From contig JASHQQ010000140.1 of assembly GCA_030039035.1 (NCBI GenBank), forward strand, positions 25,148-89,147: a stretch of 64,000 bases of DNA. Reading direction: 5' to 3'. Origin of the DNA: Acidobacteriaceae bacterium. GTDB lineage: Bacteria > Acidobacteriota > Terriglobia > Terriglobales > Acidobacteriaceae. Within the stretch, counting starts at the first letter, position 1. Each line of letters starts with the position of its first letter. Below the pieces are notes generated by a model. It was given only the letters and a program-made list of their open reading frames with translations, did not search any database and had not been told where the DNA came from. The position numbers and the translations under genes were made by a program. Positions 8,984 to 16,674 of this stretch are shown piece by piece.

Positions 8984-9070
8984 GGGCTCAGTGATCAGGG
9001 ATCAGTTCGTAGTTCACTATTCGCAATGGGTCATTCACAATCGTCGTTCGTTGTTCCCGGTTTTTTGTTC
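8984..9070. repeat. Degenerate heptad-like short repeats (CAGTGATCAG / AGTTCAC type)
   Basis: The gap between the mannonate dehydratase and SDR genes is filled with loosely repeated short units such as CTCAGTGATCAGGGATCAG and GTAGTTCACTATTCGCA. Related units recur at 63116-63170 and, in shorter form, near 12326-12352. They resemble degenerate short tandem repeats of about 7 bases rather than a coding or palindromic element. Confidence 0.5.
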
Positions 9071-9126
9071 CGCGCAGGCGATCCCCTCAGACCATGCTTC
9101 TCTCCGTCCAGTCCCTCAGTCCCCGC

Positions 9127-9903
9127 CTACTGATTCACCCCGCTGGCCAGAAAGCCGCCATCCACGGCGACGACCTCGCCGGTCACGAACGAAGCCGCTT
9201 CAGAAGCCAGAAAAATGGCGGCGCCGGCGATCTCGTGGTGCTCGCCAAAGCGTCCCATCGGCGTGCGCAGAACAAGTTCTTCTCCGCGAGGCGTGCCCTG
9301 GATCAGCGAAACATTCAGCGGCGTGGGAAACACTCCGGGTGCAATGGCGTTGACGTTGACGCCGGTGTGGGCCAGTTCGATGGCCAGCACCTGGGTAAGC
9401 GAGGCCACGGCGGCCTTGCTGGCCGAGTAGGCGGCGACGCGATAGAAACCGCGAAAGGAGGTGAGCGACGCAATGTTGACGATACGTCCGTAGCCGGCCT
9501 TCACCATCGCCGGGCCGAAGATCTGGCAGGCGCGCAGGGTTCCGGTCAGGTTGGTTTCAATCACGCGCGACCAGTCGGCTTCGTCGACTTCAAGCGTAGG
9601 AGCCTTGTGGGTAATGCCGGCGGCATTGACGAGGATATCCACCTTGCCGAAGGCCTTCAACACCGCGTCGCGCAAGGCTTCGAGCGATCCGCGGTTCGTA
9701 ACATCGCTGCTCGCGCGAAGAGATCGGCGCCCCAGGGCCTCGATCGCGGCGGCCGTCTTCTCCACCTGATCGGGACGGCGCGAGCTGGGGACGACATCGG
9801 CGCCGGCCTCGGCCAGGCCAACGGCAATCGCATGACCCAGTCCGGTGGTGCCTCCGGTCACGACGGCAACCCTGCCGCTCAAATCAAAGAGATTCCGGCC
9901 CAT
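9127..9903 (-). CDS. SDR oxidoreductase, candidate SDR-type fructuronate reductase (UxuB-like)
   Basis: A 258-residue classical short-chain dehydrogenase: cofactor loop TGGTTGLG near residue 17, NAAG motif, catalytic serine in NIASLTS, YSASK (Tyr/Lys pair) and the C-terminal VTGEVVAVDGGF. In B. subtilis the D-mannonate oxidoreductase YjmF/UxuB is an SDR, and a step converting fructuronate to mannonate is otherwise missing between the uronate isomerase and mannonate dehydratase here. That makes this the best candidate, by context. 5-keto-gluconate reductase, KduD-like 2-deoxy-gluconate dehydrogenase, or a dehydrogenase of the fucose route are alternatives. It is divergent from the KDG kinase gene. 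Confidence 0.75.
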   Translation of the reverse strand: MGRNLFDLSGRVAVVTGGTTGLGHAIAVGLAEAGADVVPSSRRPDQVEKTAAAIEALGRRSLRASSDVTNRGSLEALRDAVLKAFGKVDILVNAAGITHKAPTLEVDEADWSRVIETNLTGTLRACQIFGPAMVKAGYGRIVNIASLTSFRGFYRVAAYSASKAAVASLTQVLAIELAHTGVNVNAIAPGVFPTPLNVSLIQGTPRGEELVLRTPMGRFGEHHEIAGAAIFLASEAASFVTGEVVAVDGGFLASGVNQ

Positions 9904-10077
9904 CGTTCCGCACCTTCCCTCTCACGTTTTCAATGCGATTCCCCGCGATCCACGCGCACGAAGAAACATTATCATGCGTGGCGCAGCGGTCCTCGAACCG
10001 CCGCTTTCGAGACCCATGCCCCCGGCCGGACGCCGAGCCGATGCGGTAAAGTGATCGTGTTTGGACTTTGGCTGGCG

Positions 10078-11175
10078 ATGGACCCGATATTTGTCCCCGA
10101 TTCGAACCGCCGTTGGGACTGCCTGAGCCTGGGCGAGGTGATGCTGCGACTCGATCCCGGCGAGGGCCGCATCCACACCACGCGCAGCTTTCAGGTGTGG
10201 GAGGGGGGAGGCGAGTACAACGTAGCGCGCGGACTGCGGCGCTGCTTCGGTTTGCGAACCGCTGTTGCCACCGTGCTGGCCGACAACCCGGTCGGACGGC
10301 TCGTCGAGGACTTCATCCTGCAAGGCGGCGTGGATCCATCGCTGATCCGGTGGGTTCCGTATGACGGCGTGGGACGCAGCGTTCGCAACGGACTGAACTT
10401 CACCGAGCGCGGCTTCGGGGTTCGCGGCGCGGTGGGCTGCTCCGACCGCGGGCACACCGCGATCAGCCAGGCGAAACCGGGAGATTTTGACTGGGACACG
10501 ATCTTCGGCGAGTCGAACGGCTCGCGCTGGTTCCACACTGGCGGCATCTTCGCCGCGTTGTCGGGTTCAACGGCCCAGGTCTCTCAGGAAGCCATGGATG
10601 CGGCGCGGCGTCATACCACTCCGATCTCCTACGATCTGAACTATCGTGAATCGCTGTGGAAATCGATCGGCGGCAAGGCCAAGGCGCAGGAGGTGAATCG
10701 CGAGCTGGTGCGCAAGGTGGATCTTCTGCTGGGCAACGAAGAGGACTTCACGGCGATGCTGGGCGTGACGGTGAAAGGGGCCGGCGAGGACTATGCGGAG
10801 CTTCCGATAGCCGGCTACGAAGAGATGCTGCGCGAAGTAGCGGCAAGCTATCCGAATCTGAAACTCGTTGCCAGCACGCTGCGCACGGCTTATTCGGCGA
10901 GCCGCAACGCTTGGGGCGCGATCGCGATCCATGGGGACAAGATCGTCCATGTGCCGCAGCAGGGCATCGATATCTTCGACCGCGTGGGCGGTGGCGACAG
11001 CTTTGCTTCCGGACTGATCTACGGCTTTCTCGCCGGCAAGCCGGTGGAATGGGCCGTGCGCTGCGGCGCGGCGCACGGCGCGCTGGCCATGACCACGCCC
11101 GGCGACACCAGCATGGCGACGCTGGCTGAGGTGCAGCGCGCGATGAAGGGTGGTCCGGCGCGGATTGCGCGGTAG
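10078..11175 (+). CDS. kdgK: 2-keto-3-deoxygluconate kinase (PfkB family)
   Basis: A 365-residue PfkB/ribokinase-family protein. It has the N-terminal LSLGEVMLRLDPG strand, the GGGEYNVARGL motif for sugar binding and the C-terminal signature DRVGGGDSFASGLIYG, whose GGGD holds the catalytic Asp. It is about 30 residues longer than usual because of an extended N-terminus and a central insertion. The start at 10078 is preferred; a GTG at 10051 is possible. The stop codon overlaps the Shine-Dalgarno of the KDPG aldolase gene 8 bases downstream, which fixes the pathway: KDG to KDPG, then cleavage. Confidence 0.88.
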   Translation: MDPIFVPDSNRRWDCLSLGEVMLRLDPGEGRIHTTRSFQVWEGGGEYNVARGLRRCFGLRTAVATVLADNPVGRLVEDFILQGGVDPSLIRWVPYDGVGRSVRNGLNFTERGFGVRGAVGCSDRGHTAISQAKPGDFDWDTIFGESNGSRWFHTGGIFAALSGSTAQVSQEAMDAARRHTTPISYDLNYRESLWKSIGGKAKAQEVNRELVRKVDLLLGNEEDFTAMLGVTVKGAGEDYAELPIAGYEEMLREVAASYPNLKLVASTLRTAYSASRNAWGAIAIHGDKIVHVPQQGIDIFDRVGGGDSFASGLIYGFLAGKPVEWAVRCGAAHGALAMTTPGDTSMATLAEVQRAMKGGPARIAR

Positions 11176-11182
11176 GAGGAAG

Positions 11183-11851
11183 ATGGCAGAGACCACGCAG
11201 CAATGGATCGAACGCGCCGGACTGATTCCCGTGCTGCGCGCGCGGTCGGCAGCGCAGGCTCATGCCGTTGTCAAGGCAATGATCGCCGGCGGCGTGACGG
11301 TGGTCGAAGTCACTATGACGGTTCCGGGGGCGGTCGACTTGCTGAAAGAGCTGAAACGGGAGTTTGCGGGACAACTCTTGCTCGGCGCCGGCACGGTGAC
11401 TTCCGCGGATGAGGTCGAAGCGACTGTCGAAGCCGGCGCGGAGTTCGTCGTCAGCCCCAGCTTTCATCCTGAGGTGGTTGCGAAGACCCAAACGCTGGGC
11501 AAGGTTTCGATTCCCGGCGCGCTCACGCCGACCGAAGTGATCACGGCGTGGCGGGCAGGGGCGGATTATGCAAAGATCTTTCCTTGCTCCGCGGTTGGAG
11601 GCGCGAGTTATCTGAAAGCTTTGCTGGCGCCGTTTCCCGAGCTCAAGCTCATTCCCACCGGCGGAGTCACGCTGCAAACAGCGGAGAGCTTTCTGCGCGC
11701 CGGGGCAAAGGCGCTGGGAGTTGGGAGCGATCTTGTGAATCTCGCGGCGATTGACGAAGGCCGGCCGGAGGCAATAACCGATATGGCGCGAGCCTATCTC
11801 GAGGTGCTGGCGCGGGTGCGGCAGGAAGGACCGGCGTTGCTGAAGGTGTGA
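11183..11851 (+). CDS. eda: KDPG/KHG aldolase
   Basis: A 222-residue class I aldolase. The Schiff-base lysine is in DYAKIFP, the catalytic glutamate in VVEVTMTVPGA, and LLGAGTV and IPTGGV supply the phosphate-binding region. An excellent ribosome binding site (AGGAGG, overlapping the kdgK stop) lies just upstream of the ATG at 11183, which decides this start over an in-frame upstream codon at 11150. It cleaves 2-keto-3-deoxy-6-phosphogluconate to pyruvate and glyceraldehyde 3-phosphate, ending the hexuronate route encoded around it. Confidence 0.93.
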   Translation: MAETTQQWIERAGLIPVLRARSAAQAHAVVKAMIAGGVTVVEVTMTVPGAVDLLKELKREFAGQLLLGAGTVTSADEVEATVEAGAEFVVSPSFHPEVVAKTQTLGKVSIPGALTPTEVITAWRAGADYAKIFPCSAVGGASYLKALLAPFPELKLIPTGGVTLQTAESFLRAGAKALGVGSDLVNLAAIDEGRPEAITDMARAYLEVLARVRQEGPALLKV

Positions 11852-11888
11852 TCCGGCACAATGTTGCACCCTTTGGAGATGCAGAGAA

Positions 11889-12314
11889 ATGGCGATGAAG
11901 AAAAAGCGAACAAGACCCGCGACCGGAAGCGCCGGCGATGCGGCGGCCAATCTGCAAGCGATTGACATTTACCTCGCGAAGGCCCCGCAACCCGCGCGCA
12001 AAATGCTCGAAGAGATTCGTGCCATCGTGCGCGCCAACGCGCCGGCGGCGACCACAGAAGTCTTCAGTTACGGAATGCCCGGATTTCGCTACCAGGGACC
12101 CCTGCTCTGGTACGGAGCGATGAAGAATCACTGCGGGTTTTATCCCGGCAGCCCGCCGATGATCCAATCGCTGGCTGCGGAATTGAAAGACTACAAAACC
12201 ACGAGGGGCGCGATCCAGTTCCCCTACGACAAGCCCGTGCCGGCCGCTCTGGTGAAGAAGATTGTCAGGCTGCGGGCGAAAGAGAATGAGGCAAGGGAGG
12301 CACGCGGGACCTGA
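11889..12314 (+). CDS. DUF1801 family protein
   Basis: A 141-residue protein with a lysine-rich N-terminus followed by a DUF1801/YdhG-like domain: a helix IDIYLAKAPQPARKMLEEIRA, then EVFSYGMPGFRY and WYGAMKNHCGFYPGS, and the final AIQFPYDKPVP strand. Members of this family resemble a frataxin-like fold and one was proposed as an iron chaperone, but the general function is unknown. It follows eda by 37 bases on the same strand and may be co-transcribed; nothing in it suggests a role in sugar acid metabolism. Confidence 0.8.
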   Translation: MAMKKKRTRPATGSAGDAAANLQAIDIYLAKAPQPARKMLEEIRAIVRANAPAATTEVFSYGMPGFRYQGPLLWYGAMKNHCGFYPGSPPMIQSLAAELKDYKTTRGAIQFPYDKPVPAALVKKIVRLRAKENEAREARGT

Positions 12315-12368
12315 CGATACGAAGTCGCTCACGAGAGACCACTGACAACTGCTGATCGCCGGATTGCG

Positions 12369-13517
12369 CTACATGCGCGGAGGAGCTGCATTCTCGCCGG
12401 CGAGAATGCGAACCTCGCCGCGGAATTCGCGGTAGTTGACGAATGAAGTATCGTTCAGGAAAGTCTTGGGCGTTCCCGAAAACGTGGGATGCGACATTCC
12501 GTCGGGCGCGTGCGTAGTGTGAGCCTGCAAAAGAGAGATGCTCCTCGCCGGCACGACGACTGTCCTGGCGCCGATCTGCTCCGGACCGTATTCGACGACG
12601 ATGCCCGCGCTGGCGATCAGCTCGCCGGGCGCCAGATCGGCCCGGACGGTCATGCGAAGAATGGAGCCGGTCACGGGATCGAAGGCGATTTCGCCGTGGT
12701 AGCCCGCGCGTTCACTGTAGATGTGCGTCGCAAAGGACTCGGATTGATCCTCGGTGACACAGCAGAACTGGACCAGATAGTGCGAGTCGTCTTTCGGCAC
12801 CGTGTAATGGAAGACGGCTTCGATGCCCCCACTGCCCTGCTCCCACTGGCTCCACGTGATCTTCCCCTTGAGCGCGTCGGCAAGCACCGTGCGCGGAAAA
12901 GGCCCGAATTCGCCGGCGGTGAGCAGGCCGTGCACTTGCGCTTCGTGTTTCGCGGCCTTCTCCTTCGTGAGGTCGGTATCGTGTCCGTCGCGAAACGCGA
13001 CATCCGACGATGATTGCCCGACAAGATGCAGGGGAAGATAGCTGTAACTGACGACGGCTGTCGCTTCCTGCACGTCCTCTTTGGGGCGATCCTCGAACGC
13101 CGAAGTCTTGCGCGTGGCGATGAAGTTCGGCAACTGGTGCATTGTGGTGTTCACATAATTGACCATTTGCACCAGCATCTGTCGAAGTGCGGCCGCGTCG
13201 GGCCTCGGTTTTTGTGGAATCTCCGCCGGGGGCAAGTCGAGGAAAGCCGACGAATCGGCCAGAATGAGCAGTCGCTGCTCCGATTGCTGGCCCGGGAGTC
13301 TGACTTCCATCGCCGCCAATTTGTCCGCGCTTAGCCGTTCGGCGAGCTGCAGCGGCTCCAGTTCCTGTGCGAGTTCGGAGTCCGACCTGCCATTCGACGC
13401 CGCAATCAAGGCAGCTAGCTGGTCCACGGTTACTCTTTGAGAAGCAGTTTCATCGGCGGCAAACGCTCCGTGAGAAATCGTCGCAAGCAGCAGGACGACG
13501 GCGGGCCGGACCATCAT
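12369..13517 (-). CDS. Secreted protein of unknown function, acidobacterial type
   Basis: A 382-residue protein with a clear signal peptide (hydrophobic VVLLLATISHGAFAA, residues 7-21). The mature part has a YVNTTMHQLPNFIATRKTS segment resembling a conserved element of many secreted proteins of unknown function annotated in acidobacteria, then a beta-rich region with two adjacent cysteines (VQFCCVTEDQ). No catalytic motif is recognised. Its start lies 13 bases after the uronate isomerase stop, so it is probably the distal gene of that operon, but no link to uronate metabolism is visible in the protein. Confidence 0.75.
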   Translation of the reverse strand: MMVRPAVVLLLATISHGAFAADETASQRVTVDQLAALIAASNGRSDSELAQELEPLQLAERLSADKLAAMEVRLPGQQSEQRLLILADSSAFLDLPPAEIPQKPRPDAAALRQMLVQMVNYVNTTMHQLPNFIATRKTSAFEDRPKEDVQEATAVVSYSYLPLHLVGQSSSDVAFRDGHDTDLTKEKAAKHEAQVHGLLTAGEFGPFPRTVLADALKGKITWSQWEQGSGGIEAVFHYTVPKDDSHYLVQFCCVTEDQSESFATHIYSERAGYHGEIAFDPVTGSILRMTVRADLAPGELIASAGIVVEYGPEQIGARTVVVPARSISLLQAHTTHAPDGMSHPTFSGTPKTFLNDTSFVNYREFRGEVRILAGENAAPPRM

Positions 13518-13530
13518 ATAACCCTCCCGA

Positions 13531-14937
13531 CTACAACTTGTACGCCTTCTTCACCAGATTGCAGGTCAAATCGCCGGCGACCTCCATCGCTTCGTCTTCG
13601 TCGAGCCGGTGTTCGGCCACAAGCCGCGCAAGAAAAGCCGAGTCGATGCGGCGGGCGACGTCGTGGCGCGCGGGAATGGAAAGAAAGGCGCGGGTGTCGT
13701 CGTTGAAGCCGACGGTGTTGTAAAAGCCGGCGGTTTCCGTGGCCTGCTGGCGAAATCGCATCATGCCTTCCGGGCTGTCGTGGAACCACCACGGCGGACC
13801 GAGGCGCAGGCAGGGGTAGTGGCCGGCCAGAGGCGCCAGTTCGCGGCTGTAGGAAGTTTCGTCCAGCGTGAAGAGAATGATGGTGAGGCCGGGCTCGTTG
13901 CCGTAGCGGTTGAGCAGCGGGCGCAGCGCCTCCACGTAGTCGGTGCGCGAGGGGATGTCGGCGCCCATGTCGCGGCCGTATCGCGCGAAGATCTGCGCGT
14001 TGTGGTTGCGCACGGCGCCGGGATGGATCTGCATGACGAGGCCGTCGTCGAGGCTCATGCGCGCCATCTCGGTGAGCATCTGGGCGCGGAACTGCTCCTG
14101 CTGCGCCGCATCGGCCGTGCCTTCGAGGATGGCTTCGAAGAGCCGGGAGGCCTTCGATTCGGTCAGTTCGGCAGTTTGTGCCGTGGGATGGCCGTGATCG
14201 GTCGCCGTGGCTCCCAGCGCCTTGAAGAAGTGGCGGCGCGCGGCCAGCGCGCGCATGTATCCGCGCCATGTTGCCGTATCTTCGCCGGTGATGTCGGCGA
14301 GCGTCTCAATGTTTTTTGCGAATCCGGGAAACGCCGGGTCGACGACCGGATCGGGACGAAACGTGGGCAGAATGCGCGCGGCCCACCCGCCGGAACGCGC
14401 GCCCTCGCGGATGAGGCGGTGATCCTGAAGCGAATCGAGGGGCGAATCGGTGGTGGCGAGCACCTCGATCCCGAAACGATCGTAAAGCGCGCGCGGCAGG
14501 AATTCACGGGTGGCGAGCTTGGCGGAGATGGTGTCGTAGTAGTGGTCTGCCGTCTCCGCCGAGAGCCGCCCGGTCATCCCAAAGAGTTCCTGGAAGGCGT
14601 AGTCGAGCCAGAGGCGCGTGGGCGTTCCGCGAAAGAGGTGGTAATGGCTGGCGAAGATCCTCCATACATTGCGAGGTTCCTCGATGTAGGGGTGGCCGAT
14701 TTCGAGATCCTCGAGCGAGATGCCCTGGCTGTACAGCATGCGGAAGACGTAGTGATCCGGCTGCACGAAGAGCGCCACGGGATTGGGAAATGGCTTGTTG
14801 CCGGCAAACCAGCTCGCCTGCGTGTGACCGTGCGGGCTCACAATGGGCAGGCTGCGAATGCTCGCGTAAAGCCGGCGCGCAATGGCGCGCGTTCCTTCCT
14901 CGGCCGGAAAGAGTCTGTCTTCGTTGAGAAGAGCCAC
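13531..14937 (-). CDS. uxaC: Uronate (glucuronate/galacturonate) isomerase
   Basis: The protein matches UxaC: N-terminal LLNEDRLFP, LPIVSPHGHT with the HxH metal-type motif, GTPTRLWLDYAF, LATTDSPLD, QIHPGAVRNHN and the C-terminal VGFNDDTRAFLSIPARHD. It interconverts D-glucuronate and D-fructuronate. I chose the GTG at 14937 because a GGGGGA ribosome site lies 8 bases upstream, the result is 468 residues (family size about 470), and it frees an 86-base divergent promoter region. Longer in-frame starts exist at 15024, which would overlap the start of the SDR gene on the other strand, and at 15171. Confidence 0.9.
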   Translation of the reverse strand: MALLNEDRLFPAEEGTRAIARRLYASIRSLPIVSPHGHTQASWFAGNKPFPNPVALFVQPDHYVFRMLYSQGISLEDLEIGHPYIEEPRNVWRIFASHYHLFRGTPTRLWLDYAFQELFGMTGRLSAETADHYYDTISAKLATREFLPRALYDRFGIEVLATTDSPLDSLQDHRLIREGARSGGWAARILPTFRPDPVVDPAFPGFAKNIETLADITGEDTATWRGYMRALAARRHFFKALGATATDHGHPTAQTAELTESKASRLFEAILEGTADAAQQEQFRAQMLTEMARMSLDDGLVMQIHPGAVRNHNAQIFARYGRDMGADIPSRTDYVEALRPLLNRYGNEPGLTIILFTLDETSYSRELAPLAGHYPCLRLGPPWWFHDSPEGMMRFRQQATETAGFYNTVGFNDDTRAFLSIPARHDVARRIDSAFLARLVAEHRLDEDEAMEVAGDLTCNLVKKAYKL

Positions 14938-14990
14938 GTTCTTCCCCCAACTCTCCGCTCCATCATATCGTTCCGCTTCGCCGCGGGTTG

Positions 14991-14996
14991 TATACT
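14991..14996 (+). promoter_or_regulatory. Candidate -10 element (TATACT) in the uxaC/SDR divergent gap
   Basis: TATACT in the context TTGTATACTGCG lies 27 bases upstream of the ATG of the downstream SDR gene. The -35 side is weak. The same hexamer is found in front of the hydroxyproline epimerase operon. Confidence 0.3.
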
Positions 14997-15022
14997 GCGA
15001 CTGCCCAACGAATGAAGTGATC

Positions 15023-15814
15023 ATGTCTTCTTCCTTATCATTCCAGAATCTCCAGCCGTTCAATCTTGCGGGCCGCCACGCACTGGTGACCGGCGCCGCA
15101 AGCGGCATTGGCGAAGCCACCGTGAAAGAGCTGGTCCGGGCCGGCGCGGTGGTCTGGGTGGCGGATATCAACCACGCCGCGGCGGAGGAACTGGCGCGAT
15201 CAGTGGGCTCATCCCAGGCGATTCATCTCGACGTAACCCTCCAGGAGTCGGTCTCCGCGGCTGCGGCTCGAATCCAGCGCCTCGACGTTCTCGTCAACAA
15301 TGCCGGAGTCGGACACGTAGGCAACATCGAAGCCACCGAGCCGGAAGATTTCGATCGTCTCTTCAGCGTGAATGCGCGCGGCGTGTATCTTGTGACCCGA
15401 GCCTTTTTGCCACAGTTGCTGGCCGTGGCCGCCGGCGGCGAGCGCGTCGGCGCGATCGTCAACATCGGCTCCGTCGCCGGGGAGGTCGGCGTGAAGCAGC
15501 GCTTTGCCTACTGCGCGACCAAGGGCGCGGTGCTGGCCATGACGCGCCAGCTCGCCGTCGACTATCCGAAGACCCTGCGCGTGAATGCCGTCTGCCCCGG
15601 CACCGTGGATACACCCTTCGTTGAAGGGTATCTGGAGAGATTCCACAAGCACAACAAAGAAGAAGTCCGCGCCGAGTTGCGCGCGCGCCAGCCCATGGGA
15701 CGGCTGGGCCGGCCCGACGAGATTGCGTCGATGGTGCGGTACCTCGCATCCGACGAGGCGGCATTCATTACGGGTGCGTGGCTGGCGATCGACGGCGGGC
15801 TCACGGCTGCGTGA
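15023..15814 (+). CDS. SDR dehydrogenase, candidate 2-keto-3-deoxy-L-fuconate dehydrogenase
   Basis: A 263-residue classical SDR: TGAASGIGE cofactor loop, NNAGVGH, catalytic serine in NIGSVAGE, YCATKGAVLA with the Tyr-x3-Lys pair, and VCPGTVDTPFVEGYLERF, a segment resembling enzymes acting on 2-keto-3-deoxy-L-fuconate. The next gene is an FAH-family hydrolase that could cleave the resulting diketo acid, and a fucose permease follows, so the substrate assignment rests largely on context. It is divergent from uxaC. Confidence 0.78.
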   Translation: MSSSLSFQNLQPFNLAGRHALVTGAASGIGEATVKELVRAGAVVWVADINHAAAEELARSVGSSQAIHLDVTLQESVSAAAARIQRLDVLVNNAGVGHVGNIEATEPEDFDRLFSVNARGVYLVTRAFLPQLLAVAAGGERVGAIVNIGSVAGEVGVKQRFAYCATKGAVLAMTRQLAVDYPKTLRVNAVCPGTVDTPFVEGYLERFHKHNKEEVRAELRARQPMGRLGRPDEIASMVRYLASDEAAFITGAWLAIDGGLTAA

Positions 15815-15834
15815 ATCTTGCCCAGGAGGGCGCG

Positions 15835-16659
15835 ATGAAGCTGGTTTCATTTTCCTTGCAGGATGGGCTTGTCCGTCCCGGCGCATGGATCGACGAAGGG
15901 ACGGTGGTCGATCTCGGTGCCATTTATCCGGATTCGCTTGCCGTCATACGAGCCGGGCTCGGCAAGAGTCCCGAAGGCCCGAGGCATCCGATCGCCTCGG
16001 TCCGCCTGCACGCGCCGCTCCCGCACCCGCCGCGTGTCTTTGCCATCGGCCTGAATTATCGCGATCATGCCAGGGAGTCCGGCCAGCCGGTTCCATCGGC
16101 GCCGGTCGTTTTCTTCAAGCTGACAACGGCGATCATCGGGCCCGGCGAGCCGATCGTCCTGCCCAGGAACTCATCCCGGCCCGATTACGAGGCAGAGTTT
16201 GCGTTTGTCATCGGCAAAGGCGGCTATCGCATTCCGGCGGCATCGTGGCGCGAGTACGTCTACGGCTACACCATCGTGAACGATGTCAGCGCGCGCGACG
16301 TGCAGTTCGCCACGTCACAGTGGTCGCTGAGCAAGAGCTTTCCCACGTTTTGCCCCATGGGTCCGGCGATCGTTTCGGCAGATGAGATCGCCGATCCGCA
16401 GGCGCTCGCAATTGGCCTGAGCATCGACGGCGAAATCATGCAGAACTCAAATACCAAAGAGCTGGTCTTCGGCATTCCGGAATTGATCGAATACATTTCC
16501 TCGATCACTCCGCTGCTGTGCGGCGACATCGTATCGACGGGAACGCCGCCCGGGGTGGGGCTGGCGCGAAAACCGCCGCGCTGGCTGAAGGCGGGCGATA
16601 CAGTAACCGTGACAGTGGAGGGGCTTGGGTCGCTGACCAATCCCGTTGTTGCGGAGTAA
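15835..16659 (+). CDS. Fumarylacetoacetate hydrolase family protein, candidate 2,4-diketo-3-deoxy-L-fuconate hydrolase
   Basis: A 274-residue FAH-fold protein: IGLNYRDHARESGQPVP, FFKLTTAIIGPGEPI, the metal-binding acidic set DYEAEFAFVIG, VNDVSARDVQ, FCPMGPAIV and DIVSTGTPPGVG. A strong ribosome site (AGGAGG) lies 7 bases before the ATG at 15835, which rules out the longer frame running into the SDR gene. In the non-phosphorylating L-fucose route a protein of this family splits 2,4-diketo-3-deoxy-fuconate into pyruvate and lactate. Acylpyruvase or ureidoglycolate lyase-like activity is the alternative if the neighbours mislead. Confidence 0.82.
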   Translation: MKLVSFSLQDGLVRPGAWIDEGTVVDLGAIYPDSLAVIRAGLGKSPEGPRHPIASVRLHAPLPHPPRVFAIGLNYRDHARESGQPVPSAPVVFFKLTTAIIGPGEPIVLPRNSSRPDYEAEFAFVIGKGGYRIPAASWREYVYGYTIVNDVSARDVQFATSQWSLSKSFPTFCPMGPAIVSADEIADPQALAIGLSIDGEIMQNSNTKELVFGIPELIEYISSITPLLCGDIVSTGTPPGVGLARKPPRWLKAGDTVTVTVEGLGSLTNPVVAE

Positions 16660-16674
16660 CTGCGCGCTTCAGCT

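Noticed and set aside
15022..15024. Start of uxaC at 15024, overlapping the SDR start
   Set aside because: The GTG at 14937 has a better ribosome site and gives the normal family length, so the overlap is probably an annotation artefact.
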